From UBA2330 sp049293015 (GTDB lineage: Bacteria; Bacteroidota; Ignavibacteria; Tepidaquicellales; Tepidaquicellaceae), in contig JBATSB010000010.1 of assembly GCA_049293015.1 (NCBI GenBank), positions 1 through 64,000 of the forward strand: 64,000 nt of DNA, read 5' to 3'. The stretch's first letter is position 1; each line of letters opens with the position of its first letter. Position numbers and translations under genes: made by a program. A model generated the notes under the pieces. The model did not search any database, was not told the DNA's origin, and saw nothing but the letters and a program-made list of their open reading frames with translations. Of this stretch, positions 24,287-34,324 are shown one piece after another.

Positions 24287-26182
24287 TTGAATAAAAGCAA
24301 AATAAAATACATAATAGATTTCGATAGTACGTTTATTAAACTCGAAGCACTTGATGAACTTTTTAATATTTCTAAAACTAAGAGCAGTAAATCAGATTCA
24401 GAATTAAAAGAATTTGAAAGGATCACATCAAGCTCTATGAACGGAAGACTGTCATTCAGTGAGTCACTAAAAAAAAGGATGAAGCTGTTAAAAGCAGACA
24501 GAACCCACATCGATAAACTTGTAAAAAAACTTTCCGGTAAAGTATCTTCTTCAGTCAAGAGAAATAAATCATTTTTCAAAAATCATTCTGAAGAAATTTA
24601 CATCATCTCAGGAGGATTCAAAGAACTTATAGTACCGGTTGTCGGTAAATTTGGAATTCCAGCAAAGAATGTTTTTGCAAATACTTTTACTTTTGATAAA
24701 GATGGAAATATTTCGGGCTATGATAAAAAGAATCTTCTAAGCTTTGACAATGGAAAAATTGAACAGCTCAAAAAGCTTGGTCTGTCAGGAGAACTTTATG
24801 TCATAGGCGATGGCTATACAGATTATGAATTGAAAAAAGCAGGGATCGCTCACAAGTTTTTTGCTTTCACAGAAAATGTCGAAAGAGAAATCGTGTCGTC
24901 AAAAGCTGATCATATTACTCCGAGCATGGATGAATTTTTATATCTGAATAAATTACCGATGTCAATTTCTTATCCAAAGAACCGTATAAAAGTTTTGCTA
25001 CTCGAAAACATTCATAAGGACGCTGTTTCAATTTTCAAGGAAGAAGGTTATCAGATAGAGACCTATTCTAAAAGTATGGATGAGAAAGAACTTTGCAAAA
25101 AGATCAGAGATGTTTCAATTCTCGGAATCCGTTCAAAGACTCAGATAAGTAATCAGGTAATTGATCATGCTGACAAGTTAATTTCTATTGGTGCATTTTG
25201 TATAGGAACTAATCAGATCGATCTCAATTCAGCTTTAAATAAAGGCATCGCAGTTTTCAATGCTCCGTTTAGTAACACCCGCAGTGTTGTCGAGCTTGCA
25301 CTGGCTGAAATAATTATTTTAATGAGAAGGATTTTTGATAAAAGTTTATCATTACACAAAGGTGTCTGGGATAAATCTGCAGCAGGTAGTTTTGAAATAA
25401 GAGGAAAGAAGATCGGTATCATTGGGTATGGAAAAATTGGATCACAATTGTCAGTGCTTGCCGAAGATCTCGGAATGGATGTTTACTATTATGATGTTGT
25501 CGATAAATTAGCTTTGGGAAATGCTACCAAATGTAATTCTCTAAATGAACTTCTGAAAAAGTGTGAGATCATTACACTTCATGTGGACGGAAAAGATTCA
25601 AATTCAAATTTTATCGGAGAAAAAGAATTTAAAACAATGCGTGACGGTACAATTTTTTTAAATCTAAGCAGAGGTCATGTACTAGATATTGAAGCTCTTG
25701 CAAAAAATTTAATAAACGGAAAGATCAGCGGAGCATCTGTTGACGTATATCCGGAAGAGCCGTCCGGAAATGATGAAGCTTTTGTATCTGTTTTGCAAAA
25801 CATTCCAAACGTCATTCTGACCCCGCATATCGGAGGAAGTACAGAAGAAGCACAGAGAAATATTGCTGATTTCGTTCCGAAAAAAATTATTGAATTCATA
25901 AATTCCGGTAACACATTTTACAGTGTGAATTTTCCCGAGATACAATTACCTCAATTTCAAAATGCACATCGTTTGATACATATTCATGAAAACGTTCCCG
26001 GGATACTTGCACAGATCAATAATATTCTCGCTTCACATAATATAAACATCATTGGACAGTATCTTAAAACCAATGAGCTTGTAGGCTATGTGATCACTGA
26101 TATCAAGAAAAAATATTCACCTCAGGTCATTCAGGATCTGAAAAAAATTCCTCACACTATTAAATTCAGAATCCTTTATTGA
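24287..26182 (+). CDS. Phosphoserine phosphatase - phosphoglycerate dehydrogenase fusion (SerB-SerA)
   Basis: The 631-residue protein joins two enzymes. Residues 1-230 are a HAD phosphatase of SerB type: D11-F-D13-S-T, ISGGF near 107, and GDGYTDYELKKAG near 173. Residues about 237-545 are a D-3-phosphoglycerate dehydrogenase: RSKTQIS, FCIGTNQIDL, the NAD loop GIIGYGKIGS near 380, NLSRGHVLD and LTPHIGGSTEEAQ with the catalytic His. Residues about 560-631 are an ACT domain (HENVPGILAQINNILASHNI), a likely serine sensor. It carries out the first and last steps of serine synthesis. The TTG start is inferred. The serC-like gene follows 26 bases on. Confidence 0.9.
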   Translation: MNKSKIKYIIDFDSTFIKLEALDELFNISKTKSSKSDSELKEFERITSSSMNGRLSFSESLKKRMKLLKADRTHIDKLVKKLSGKVSSSVKRNKSFFKNHSEEIYIISGGFKELIVPVVGKFGIPAKNVFANTFTFDKDGNISGYDKKNLLSFDNGKIEQLKKLGLSGELYVIGDGYTDYELKKAGIAHKFFAFTENVEREIVSSKADHITPSMDEFLYLNKLPMSISYPKNRIKVLLLENIHKDAVSIFKEEGYQIETYSKSMDEKELCKKIRDVSILGIRSKTQISNQVIDHADKLISIGAFCIGTNQIDLNSALNKGIAVFNAPFSNTRSVVELALAEIIILMRRIFDKSLSLHKGVWDKSAAGSFEIRGKKIGIIGYGKIGSQLSVLAEDLGMDVYYYDVVDKLALGNATKCNSLNELLKKCEIITLHVDGKDSNSNFIGEKEFKTMRDGTIFLNLSRGHVLDIEALAKNLINGKISGASVDVYPEEPSGNDEAFVSVLQNIPNVILTPHIGGSTEEAQRNIADFVPKKIIEFINSGNTFYSVNFPEIQLPQFQNAHRLIHIHENVPGILAQINNILASHNINIIGQYLKTNELVGYVITDIKKKYSPQVIQDLKKIPHTIKFRILY

Positions 26183-26208
26183 GAACACTCTTTTAAATAA
26201 AATTAATA

Positions 26209-27288
26209 TTGAATAAAATTTATTTTACTCCAGGACCTACGGAATTATATCCCAATGCTAAAAATGATCTGTCAGAAGCTTTGGATAAAAAAATATTTTC
26301 CATTAATCACCGAAGCTTTGAATTTATGGAAATATTTAAAAATACTGTTTCATCTTTGAAAACTTTGATGAATATCCCTGAAGACTTTCATATATTCTTT
26401 TTATCATCAGCTACAGAATGTATGGACAGGATAATTCAAAATTGTTCTGAGAAAAATACATACCATTTTGTGAATGGAGCATTTGCAGACAGGTTTTATA
26501 AGACTGCAATTGAGCTGGGTCGCAATGCTGTGAAGGCTGAAGTTGATTATGGTTGTAGTTTTAATTTTAAAGAAATTAAAATTGATAATGATCCGGAAGT
26601 GATCTGCATTACTCAAAACGAAACAAGTACCGGTGTGGCTATTGATGTTCAGGACATTTATGATCTTAAAACAAAATATCCTGATTCAATTATTGCTGTT
26701 GATATCGTAACTTCCGCACCTTATGTAAATATTGATTTTAATAAAATTGACTGCGCTTTTTTTTCTGTGCAAAAAGGTTTTGGACTGCCCGCAGGACTGG
26801 GTGTGTTGATATTAAATGACAGATGTTTACAGAAAGCTGAAAAGTTAAAGTCTGAAGAAAAAAGTATTGGCAGTTATCATAATTTTATTTCTCTTTTTGA
26901 AAATGCTGTAAAATACCAGACTTCTGAAACACCTAATGTGCCCGGAATTTATCTGCTTGGAAAGGTCTGTGAACAAATGAACGCACAGGGAATTTCCGAG
27001 ATCAGAAAAGGGACAGAAGATAAAGCTAATCTTTTGTATGACTTTTTTGATTCACATAGATCATTCACACCTTTTGTAAAAGATCCTTCTGATAGATCAA
27101 AAACTATAATTGTGATTGAAGCAGGCAACAGACAGGAAGAAGTGAAAAAGTTGTTATCGGATAACGGAATAATTGTAGGGTCAGGTTACGGAAAGTTTAA
27201 AACAGAACAAATACGTATTGCAAATTTTCCAATGCATAAAAAGGATGATGTATTAAAGATCATCAATACACTTAAACATTTAGATTAA
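26209..27288 (+). CDS. serC: Class V aminotransferase, probable phosphoserine aminotransferase
   Basis: This 359-residue PLP enzyme opens with YFTPGPTELYP, has a FLSSATECMDRII segment, TQNETSTGV, DIVTSAPY and a probable PLP-lysine in FFSVQKGFGLPAG near residue 189. It is of the class V aminotransferase fold used by SerC. Its place directly after the SerB-SerA fusion supplies the middle step of the phosphorylated serine pathway (3-phosphohydroxypyruvate to phosphoserine), so all three activities are in this two-gene operon. From sequence alone a serine-glyoxylate-type aminotransferase is possible, but context favours SerC. TTG start. Confidence 0.85.
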   Translation: MNKIYFTPGPTELYPNAKNDLSEALDKKIFSINHRSFEFMEIFKNTVSSLKTLMNIPEDFHIFFLSSATECMDRIIQNCSEKNTYHFVNGAFADRFYKTAIELGRNAVKAEVDYGCSFNFKEIKIDNDPEVICITQNETSTGVAIDVQDIYDLKTKYPDSIIAVDIVTSAPYVNIDFNKIDCAFFSVQKGFGLPAGLGVLILNDRCLQKAEKLKSEEKSIGSYHNFISLFENAVKYQTSETPNVPGIYLLGKVCEQMNAQGISEIRKGTEDKANLLYDFFDSHRSFTPFVKDPSDRSKTIIVIEAGNRQEEVKKLLSDNGIIVGSGYGKFKTEQIRIANFPMHKKDDVLKIINTLKHLD

Positions 27289-27301
27289 GCAGATCTAATT
27301 T

Positions 27302-29020
27302 TTAATTAAGCTCCAAAAGTTTTTTCTGAACTTCCTCTACAGCTCTCAGGGTAAGTGCAGCAATAGTCAAAGTCGGATTAGATGCTGCCACAGTAGGAAA
27401 CACCGAACTTCCTAATATGTACATATTTTTAAGATCGTGGCATTTTAAATTTTTATCAACTACTGAAGTCTTCGGATCGTCCCCCATTTTTGTAGTGCCT
27501 ACAATATGACCTGCTCCCCATGGATAAGAATGATGCTGCTCCGTACAACCAAGTGACTCCATCATTTTTTTCTGCAGTATAACAGCAACATCTATACTTG
27601 CTTTCACATAATCATCTAATTTATAAAAGATCCTTGGACGAGGTAATCCGTCTGTTCCAAGAGAATCAAATGCCGGCACGATTCTGTTATTTGGATCGGG
27701 AAGTTGTTCACAAAGAAAAGCAAATCGAATTTCTCTAAGTACATTTTCCTTAATATCATTTCGTAATTTTTTACCATATAAAAAATTGTTTTGACCTTGC
27801 TTGATCACTTCATCAGTAGTTGGAAGATTCATGACACTTGATCTGCCACCACTCTTTTTTAAAAAATATGAAGACAGTACATTTGGATATCCAACAGGCC
27901 AGCTCCAGCCGTCATTTCCTATTTCAATTCTAAAAGCTCCTCTGTCTTTTCTGAATGGTCCGTCTTTTACATTCTCTACTCCTGAAGTTGAAAGCGGTGC
28001 CTGATAAGGATATACAGGATCCTTCGCTAGACCATAACTTAGGACGCAGTTATGATCCATCAGATTTCTTCCAACCTGATCACTGCTGTTTGCAATTCCG
28101 TTCGGATATTTTTCAGATTTTGACATCAGCATTAATTTAGGTGTCTCAATTGCATGACCTGCAAGAATAAATATTTTGCCTGTAGCGACTTTATCACCAT
28201 CAGCAGTTTGAAATAATATTCCCGTTACACTTCCCTCATCATCAGTCTGAATAAATTTTGCTGTTGAGTTGGTAAGAACTTTTACACCCAACGCTTCAGC
28301 TTTTGCAATTGTAAAAGAAGCATCATACTTTGCACCGACCGGACAAATTGGAATGCAGTTATTACTTCCGCAGCATGCCAGTCTTTCATCTTGCGGTGCT
28401 GAAAGTCTTCCCTGAGGAGTACTTGCCACTTGCAGTTTTATATTTGGTGCGTCAGGCAATGTTAAATTCTGAAAAGCTTTATCAACTTGTTTATCAAGAT
28501 AAGTCTGGGGGATCATTGCTGACGGATAAGGTTCTTCTCTTTTAACTCCGAGTGCTGCCTTGTCATCACCTGAAACAGGAATCTCTTGCTCTGCTGCATA
28601 ATACCATTTCTCAATTTCTTTATAAGTGATAGGCCAGTCAGTCCCAACTCCATATTCCGTTTTCATTTTAAAATCATTTTCAACAAATCTTAGACAAGTG
28701 CCAAGCCAGTGCCATGTAGTGCCGCCGACAGCTTTTATATATGTACTCTGAAATTTATCCGGTCCCATTTGAATATAATATTTCTGAGGATCGTCCATCG
28801 GTGGATAAGGTGCAGTCCTTGACACAGGATTATATGGTGAGTCATCACCTCTTTCTGGATCAGCTTTGTATTTTTCAATTGCTTTGCTTCTGTCGATCCT
28901 GTCGCCGGCTTCTATTATTAGCACTTTTGTATTCGATTTAGCAAGACCAAGAGCCATCAGTGCTCCTGAAATTCCTGCGCCGACTATTACAACATCTGCA
29001 CTGTATTCACTATTCTGCAT
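27302..29020 (-). CDS. GMC-family oxidoreductase (sugar/alcohol dehydrogenase large subunit type)
   Basis: The 572-residue protein has an N-terminal FAD loop VIVGAGISGALMALGLA ending in LIIEAGDR, GGTTWHWLG, and a Cys-rich CCGSNNCIPICPVGAKY segment typical of gluconate/fructose/sorbitol dehydrogenase large subunits. The C-terminus has the catalytic region GAGHIVGTTKMG (His) and VAASNPTLTIAAL (Asn). It partners the small subunit gene upstream (22 bases apart). There is no cytochrome c subunit beside it, so the electron acceptor is unclear. It probably oxidises a sugar or alcohol in the periplasm, carried out by its Tat-exported partner. Confidence 0.88.
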   Translation of the reverse strand: MQNSEYSADVVIVGAGISGALMALGLAKSNTKVLIIEAGDRIDRSKAIEKYKADPERGDDSPYNPVSRTAPYPPMDDPQKYYIQMGPDKFQSTYIKAVGGTTWHWLGTCLRFVENDFKMKTEYGVGTDWPITYKEIEKWYYAAEQEIPVSGDDKAALGVKREEPYPSAMIPQTYLDKQVDKAFQNLTLPDAPNIKLQVASTPQGRLSAPQDERLACCGSNNCIPICPVGAKYDASFTIAKAEALGVKVLTNSTAKFIQTDDEGSVTGILFQTADGDKVATGKIFILAGHAIETPKLMLMSKSEKYPNGIANSSDQVGRNLMDHNCVLSYGLAKDPVYPYQAPLSTSGVENVKDGPFRKDRGAFRIEIGNDGWSWPVGYPNVLSSYFLKKSGGRSSVMNLPTTDEVIKQGQNNFLYGKKLRNDIKENVLREIRFAFLCEQLPDPNNRIVPAFDSLGTDGLPRPRIFYKLDDYVKASIDVAVILQKKMMESLGCTEQHHSYPWGAGHIVGTTKMGDDPKTSVVDKNLKCHDLKNMYILGSSVFPTVAASNPTLTIAALTLRAVEEVQKKLLELN

Positions 29021-29041
29021 AAAAAAATTATATAATTTAAT

Positions 29042-29539
29042 TTAAGTAACTGAAGGTTTATTCTGCCAGAATCCAAAGTCTCCTCTGCACTGTGCATTAG
29101 GGATCAGATATCCTGTAGATTTCCATGCATACATTTTTTCATAATCAGATACTTTCATGCCGTCTTTTGTTTTGTAAATTCCTGACATCCAGTATGTGAT
29201 AAGAGTATCTGCAAGTTTTTTGTATTCAGGATTTTTTGTTATAACATTTTCGATTTCTTCATCAGAAGGAATATTATCAGAATCTATTTTCAGAGCCTTA
29301 TATAATTCCTGTAATGATTTCTTTGAAGGAGGAAAATTCTTCAGACTGGTATGATAAGTAACTGCCAGAGTTTTATCTAATTCAGAATCGGAAAATCCTG
29401 TAAGAATTGAACTAAGTTTCATAAACTCTGCATCACCAAATTCTACCTTCTTTTCTGTACAACCTTCTATTATTGGTAACACAGCAGCACCTACAGCAGC
29501 CACTGAACAAAGCCTGATAAAATCTCTTCTGTTTATCAT
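29042..29539 (-). CDS. Gluconate 2-dehydrogenase subunit 3 family, Tat-exported small subunit
   Basis: The 165-residue protein starts with a twin-arginine signal (NRRDFIRLCSVAAVGAAVL) followed by IIEGC, a possible lipobox with Cys at residue 27. The body (FSDSELDKTLAVTYHTSL, VITKNPEYKKLADTLITYWMSGIY, AWKSTGYLIPNAQCRGDFGFW) fits the gluconate-2-dehydrogenase subunit 3 family. It precedes and is co-transcribed with the GMC subunit; the pair should assemble in the cytoplasm and cross the membrane together by the Tat route. Confidence 0.82.
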   Translation of the reverse strand: MINRRDFIRLCSVAAVGAAVLPIIEGCTEKKVEFGDAEFMKLSSILTGFSDSELDKTLAVTYHTSLKNFPPSKKSLQELYKALKIDSDNIPSDEEIENVITKNPEYKKLADTLITYWMSGIYKTKDGMKVSDYEKMYAWKSTGYLIPNAQCRGDFGFWQNKPSVT

Positions 29540-29621
29540 ATTTAAAATTTTTTTAAAACTTAAATATATGGAATTACAATTGCAAGGAATTACTTGATTT
29601 GAAATTAATTAGAAAGGATTT

Positions 29622-30647
29622 CTATAGAATGGTCTTTAGTATCTCAACAGCTTTTTTAGTTTCATCCATACTTACATCCAAATGAAAAACTGCTCGCATT
29701 AATTCGTAACTACCGGAAGAAATTATCACACCGTTTTCTTTCGCTTTATTTATTATTTCTTTTTTCGAATATTTATCACATCCAAAAATTACAATGTTTG
29801 TCATTACTGTTGACATGTCAATCGACACACTTTCTATTTTTGATAACTTTTCAGCAAAATATTTAGCCTTAGAATGATCTTCTTTGAGACGGTCAATATT
29901 ATTATTAAGTGCATAAGTCCCTGCTGCCGCTAATATTCCCACCTGTCTCATTCCGCCGCCTAAAATTTTTCTCCACTTGCGGGCTTTGTCGATAAACTCA
30001 CTACTGCCGCACAAAATTGAACCTACAGGACAACCAAGTCCTTTCGAAAAACAAAAAGAAACTGAATCAAAGTAATCAGCATATACCTTTAATGAAATTC
30101 CTGTTTCGACTACAGCATTAAATATCCTTGCTCCGTCAAGATGCGTTCTGATATTATATCTTTTTGCTAAATCTGAAATTCCTTTTATTACTTCAATCGG
30201 CTGAATGACTCCGCCAGAGCGGTTATGTGTATTCTCAAGACAAATGAGTTTTGTCACAGGGAAATAATATTCATTTGTCCTGATATATTTTTCAATTTCA
30301 TCTGCAGTCATAATACCATTCTTGCCTGGCACAGGTAGCAGCTGTACATTTGATATTACTGAAGGTGCAGCAGTTTCATAATTTAAAATATGCGATTCAC
30401 TTTCTACTATAACTTCATCGCCCGGATCGGTGTGGCATTTTATTGCAAGCTGATTTCCCATTACACCTGTCGGAACAAATATCGCTGACTCTTTACCAGA
30501 AAGATCTGCACATTTCTTCTGAAGCTCATTCACACTTTCATCTTCAGCAAATACATCATCACCTAGTTTTGCATTCAATATAGCTTCAAGCATTGCCGGT
30601 GTTGGCTTAGTCACTGTATCACTTCTTATGTCTATTACTTTATTCAA
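29622..30647 (-). CDS. ltaE: Low-specificity L-threonine aldolase
   Basis: A 341-residue PLP enzyme of fold type I with IDIRSDTVTKPTPAML at the start, GDDVFAEDESVNELQ, FVPTGVMGNQLA, THLDGARIFNA and the PLP-lysine in SFCFSKGLGCPVGS near residue 199. It cleaves threonine or allo-threonine to glycine and acetaldehyde. It lies 57 bases downstream of gyrA on the same strand. The start is a TTG giving MNKVIDIRSD. It may complement the nearby serine genes in glycine supply. Confidence 0.93.
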   Translation of the reverse strand: MNKVIDIRSDTVTKPTPAMLEAILNAKLGDDVFAEDESVNELQKKCADLSGKESAIFVPTGVMGNQLAIKCHTDPGDEVIVESESHILNYETAAPSVISNVQLLPVPGKNGIMTADEIEKYIRTNEYYFPVTKLICLENTHNRSGGVIQPIEVIKGISDLAKRYNIRTHLDGARIFNAVVETGISLKVYADYFDSVSFCFSKGLGCPVGSILCGSSEFIDKARKWRKILGGGMRQVGILAAAGTYALNNNIDRLKEDHSKAKYFAEKLSKIESVSIDMSTVMTNIVIFGCDKYSKKEIINKAKENGVIISSGSYELMRAVFHLDVSMDETKKAVEILKTIL

Positions 30648-30704
30648 TTACTTTTCATTATTTCTATTTACCTGAGCCGGCTCAGATTGAATCGGGCTTA
30701 CAAT

Positions 30705-33164
30705 TTAATTTTGTGATTCCTCTTTTTCATCTTCTACTATTCTTGCAACTGCAGAGATAGTATCCCCATCATTTAATCTAATAACTCTTACTCCCTGCGC
30801 ATTTCTTCCCATTACTCTGATTGACTTCACATTCTGTCTGATCAATATCCCCTTGGAAGTAATTATCATAAGATCATCAGTGTCGGTTACTTCTTTTATT
30901 GAGATCAATTTCCCGACTTTATCAGTGGTCTTGACTGTAATCACTCCTTTACCACCTCTGTTGGTAACTCTGTAATCTCCAACATTACTTCTCTTCCCAT
31001 AACCGTTTTCAGTGATCACGAGAATAGTAGCGCTCGGTCTGGATACAGTCACAAAGCCTATTACATAATCGTCTTTTGCAAGTTTTATACCTTTTACACC
31101 TGTTGCAGTCCTGCCCATTTCACGGGCTTTTGATTCATTAAATCTGATTGCCTGACCATTATGACTTCCAATGACAATTTCCTGTGTACCGTTTGTCAGT
31201 TTCACATCTACAAGTGTATCATCATCTTTAAGATTGATAGCGTTAATTCCACTTTTTCTGATATTGGAATAGCTGTCAAGTTTCGTTTTCTTTATAACAC
31301 CTGATCTTGTTACCATTGTAACAAAAAGTTCTTCGGTAAAATCTTTGACTATAACAAATGAAGAAATGTCATCATCTTTATCTTTTTCAATTAGATTAAG
31401 TATTGATTTACCTCTTGAAGTTCTGCTTCCTTCCGGAATATCATAGACCTTTAGCCAGTAACATTTTCCTCTCTGAGTAAAGAACATTATGTACTGATGA
31501 GTAGATCCAATGAACATATGCTCATTGAAATCATCTTCTGCACTTCCCATAGAAGCAGCAGTAATACCTTTGCCTCCCCTACCCTGTGATTTGTATGAAG
31601 TGACAGGAATTCTCTTAATGAATCCTTTATTCGAAATAGTAATTACTACATCTTCTTCTTTTACAAGCTCCTTCATCATCTCATCGTCAGTCATTGATTT
31701 TACATCATACACGATCTCAGTTCTTCTCTCATCTCCAAATTTTTCAACAAGTGCTTTCAGATCATCACAGATCATTTCTTTTCTGAGCTGCTCATTATCC
31801 AGAATTCTTTTTAATCTTTCAATCGTCTTTAAAACTTCTTTATATTCATCTTCAATTTTCTTTCTCTCAAGTCCTGTCAATCTCTGCAGTCTCATTTCAA
31901 GAATTGCTGTTGCCTGTATTTCAGAAAGCTTAAAAGATTTCATCAATGCTGTTCTTGCAGTAGGAGCATCAGGTGATTTTTTGATCAGCTTGATTATTTC
32001 ATCAATATTATCAAGTGCTATTATGTAACCTTCAAGAATATGCGCTCTCTTCTCTGCAGCATCCAGTTCAAATTTTGTTCTTCTGACAATAACATTAAGT
32101 CTATGTTTAACAAAATGCTCCATCATCTCTTTTAGATTCAGAACTTTAGGAATCCCGTCAACAAGCGCAAGCATGATCGTACCAAACGTAGTCTGCATTT
32201 GTGTATGCTTGTACAAATTATTCACAATCACCTGCGGATTACCATCGCGTTTAAGTCCGATCACAATTCTCATTCCGTCCCTGTCACTTTCATCATTTAT
32301 ATCAGAAATGTCTTCAACTTTTTTATCTCTTACTAATTGCGCAATATTTTCTATCAGACTTACTTTGTTTACCTGATATGGAATTTCAGAAATTATAATA
32401 TTTTGCTTGCCGTTTTTTTCAACTTCTATAGAAACTTTTGCTCTTAAAATTATTTTCCCTCTGCCTGTTTCATAAGCGTCTATCACAGGTTGATAACCGT
32501 AAATAATTCCACCTGTTGGAAAATCCGGAGCTGATACATATTTCATTAATTTCTTAATTGTAATATCAGGATCTTTTATTAACTGAATTATCCCGTTACA
32601 GACTTCATTCAGATTATGAGGTGGTATGTTTGTAGCCATTCCGACTGCAATACCGTTCGAACCGTTGATAAGCAAATTCGGGATCACTGCTGGCAATACT
32701 GATGGCTCTGTTAATGTATCATCAAAGTTTGGAACGAAATCTACAGTATCCTTCTCAAGATCTTCAAGGATCGCTTCAGCAACTCTTGACAATCTTGCCT
32801 CAGTATATCGCATTGCCGCTGCTGAATCTCCGTCAACTGATCCAAAGTTTCCCTGACCATTCACAAGTGGATACCTAAGTGAAAACTCCTGAACCAATCT
32901 TACCATAGTATCATAAACAGCTTTATCTCCGTGGGGATGATATTTACCTAATACTTCTCCAACTATTCTTGCTGATTTTTTATGTGCACGGTTCGACGCA
33001 AGACCGAGTTCTCTCATTCCATATAAAACCCTTCTGTGTACCGGTTTAAGTCCGTCTCTCACATCCGGTAAAGCCCTTGATACTATTACTGACATTGAAT
33101 AATCAATGTAAGAAGACTTCATTTCGTCTTCTATATTTATTGGTATGATTTTTTCGTTTGGCAT
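30705..33164 (-). CDS. gyrA: DNA gyrase subunit A
   Basis: The 819-residue protein is a full GyrA. The N-terminal domain has SYIDYSMSVIVSRALPDVRDGLKPVHRR, the catalytic Tyr120 in AAAMRYTEARLS and PHNLNEV. The C-terminal beta-pinwheel includes the GyrA box SQGRGGKG, which marks gyrase rather than topoisomerase IV. The quinolone pocket reads GKYHPHGDKAVYDT: Lys81 stands at the place of E. coli Ser83, while Asp85 corresponds to Asp87. It introduces negative supercoils together with GyrB, which is not in the window. Essential gene, probably not horizontally acquired. Confidence 0.97.
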   Translation of the reverse strand: MPNEKIIPINIEDEMKSSYIDYSMSVIVSRALPDVRDGLKPVHRRVLYGMRELGLASNRAHKKSARIVGEVLGKYHPHGDKAVYDTMVRLVQEFSLRYPLVNGQGNFGSVDGDSAAAMRYTEARLSRVAEAILEDLEKDTVDFVPNFDDTLTEPSVLPAVIPNLLINGSNGIAVGMATNIPPHNLNEVCNGIIQLIKDPDITIKKLMKYVSAPDFPTGGIIYGYQPVIDAYETGRGKIILRAKVSIEVEKNGKQNIIISEIPYQVNKVSLIENIAQLVRDKKVEDISDINDESDRDGMRIVIGLKRDGNPQVIVNNLYKHTQMQTTFGTIMLALVDGIPKVLNLKEMMEHFVKHRLNVIVRRTKFELDAAEKRAHILEGYIIALDNIDEIIKLIKKSPDAPTARTALMKSFKLSEIQATAILEMRLQRLTGLERKKIEDEYKEVLKTIERLKRILDNEQLRKEMICDDLKALVEKFGDERRTEIVYDVKSMTDDEMMKELVKEEDVVITISNKGFIKRIPVTSYKSQGRGGKGITAASMGSAEDDFNEHMFIGSTHQYIMFFTQRGKCYWLKVYDIPEGSRTSRGKSILNLIEKDKDDDISSFVIVKDFTEELFVTMVTRSGVIKKTKLDSYSNIRKSGINAINLKDDDTLVDVKLTNGTQEIVIGSHNGQAIRFNESKAREMGRTATGVKGIKLAKDDYVIGFVTVSRPSATILVITENGYGKRSNVGDYRVTNRGGKGVITVKTTDKVGKLISIKEVTDTDDLMIITSKGILIRQNVKSIRVMGRNAQGVRVIRLNDGDTISAVARIVEDEKEESQN

Positions 33165-33271
33165 TTTATATTATAATTTTAAAACCTTTGTTTTATTAAA
33201 ATAAATGACTTAATAAATTTCGTCAGATAATTTTTATAATAATCTAATTAGAACTTTAATTTCTTTGAACT

Positions 33272-33754
33272 TTAATATTTAGCCGGTTTAATTCCCTGCA
33301 TAACTCTTAAGAGACCTATCTGTCCTGCATGATAAGCATCATGTGAAATAATTTCTCTTATATAATTTGAAAATTCTTTTCTTGTATTAAAAAGCTCAAT
33401 TCCTTTTTTCCTGATCAATGATTTCATTCTTTTATGTGTCTTTTCAAGAAGAATTAATTCTGCCTGCCATTTTTCTTCATCCGGTTTTTCAGGAATAGAC
33501 ATCCAGTTGCCGGCTTTTCTTTCTGCTGATGAAAATGGTTTTCCTTCTTCTTCAGAAAAAATATATAGTTTCCAGAAAATTGTATGTTTCACAATTTTCC
33601 AAATACTGTTTCTTTTGTTATCTGGTCTCCATGCAGCTTGCTTAAAATTCAGATCCTTTATCTGCTCAAAAAGCCCAGCCTGCCATCCATTTCCCCCATA
33701 AAAAAAAGAGTCCATATCCCGCAAATATGCTATTATAGGATTATGAGTTTTCAT
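33272..33754 (-). CDS. DinB-family putative metal-dependent enzyme
   Basis: This 160-residue protein has the DinB four-helix pattern: a first helix block (AYLRDMDSFFYGGNGWQAGL), WRPDNKRNSIWKIVKHTIFWK with a metal-type His57, and near the end IREIISHDAYHAGQIGLLRVMQG with the H-x3-H pair. DinB-like proteins bind a divalent metal and some use thiols such as bacillithiol for detoxification; the actual reaction here is unknown. The 33755-34027 region after it is AT-rich without a recognisable feature. Confidence 0.75.
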   Translation of the reverse strand: MKTHNPIIAYLRDMDSFFYGGNGWQAGLFEQIKDLNFKQAAWRPDNKRNSIWKIVKHTIFWKLYIFSEEEGKPFSSAERKAGNWMSIPEKPDEEKWQAELILLEKTHKRMKSLIRKKGIELFNTRKEFSNYIREIISHDAYHAGQIGLLRVMQGIKPAKY

Positions 33755-34027
33755 TTTTGAAATTGCTTATTTTTATGGAAATGATCGACCTGTGATAACT
33801 AAAATTGATCTTCAATCTGTAGTTTCGGGAATTAAATTTTATTGCGTAAAATACTCATTTTTGGTAAAATTTACAATGAATTGATGAGTATTATTCTTTA
33901 TGAAATGAATTGAAATTGCAGTTTTTTATTGAAACAGATCGGAATTTTTTATTGAAATTAAACGCAGTTTAAATGTATTAACTTTTAATCAAATTTTACA
34001 AGACTTAACACTAAATTTCAGAATTGA

Positions 34028-34303
34028 TTAATTTTGATTTCGCTTTTTATCGGCAACCATAAATTCTTGATTATGAGCCATTTCAAAAAGAAATTCAGGG
34101 GAAAAATCAGCACCGTTTTCCCAGTATATTGTAAAGGGATTCAGTTTGAAATTTCTGAAATATTCTTTGTCTTTAAGTGGTTCAAATATTTCACCCCATA
34201 TTTCTTCTTTGAGATCTATGACTTGACTAAAACCGGTATTGAATTCTATATCAATTTTATATTCATCAAGATACTCGGCATTTGTGATGTGTATGTTTTC
34301 CAA
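34028..34303 (-). CDS. DUF2442 domain protein
   Basis: The 91-residue protein (TTG start) has the DUF2442 pattern: ITNAEYLDEYKIDIEFNTGF, IDLKEEIWGEIFEPLKD, FRNFKLNPFTIYWENGADFSPEFLFEMA. It follows the DUF4160 gene by a short gap of about 21 bases and is almost certainly co-transcribed. DUF4160/DUF2442 pairs recur in many genomes and are often listed as possible toxin-antitoxin systems; the biochemical role is not established. Confidence 0.82.
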   Translation of the reverse strand: MENIHITNAEYLDEYKIDIEFNTGFSQVIDLKEEIWGEIFEPLKDKEYFRNFKLNPFTIYWENGADFSPEFLFEMAHNQEFMVADKKRNQN

Positions 34304-34324
34304 AATATTTATTTTTATTCTATT

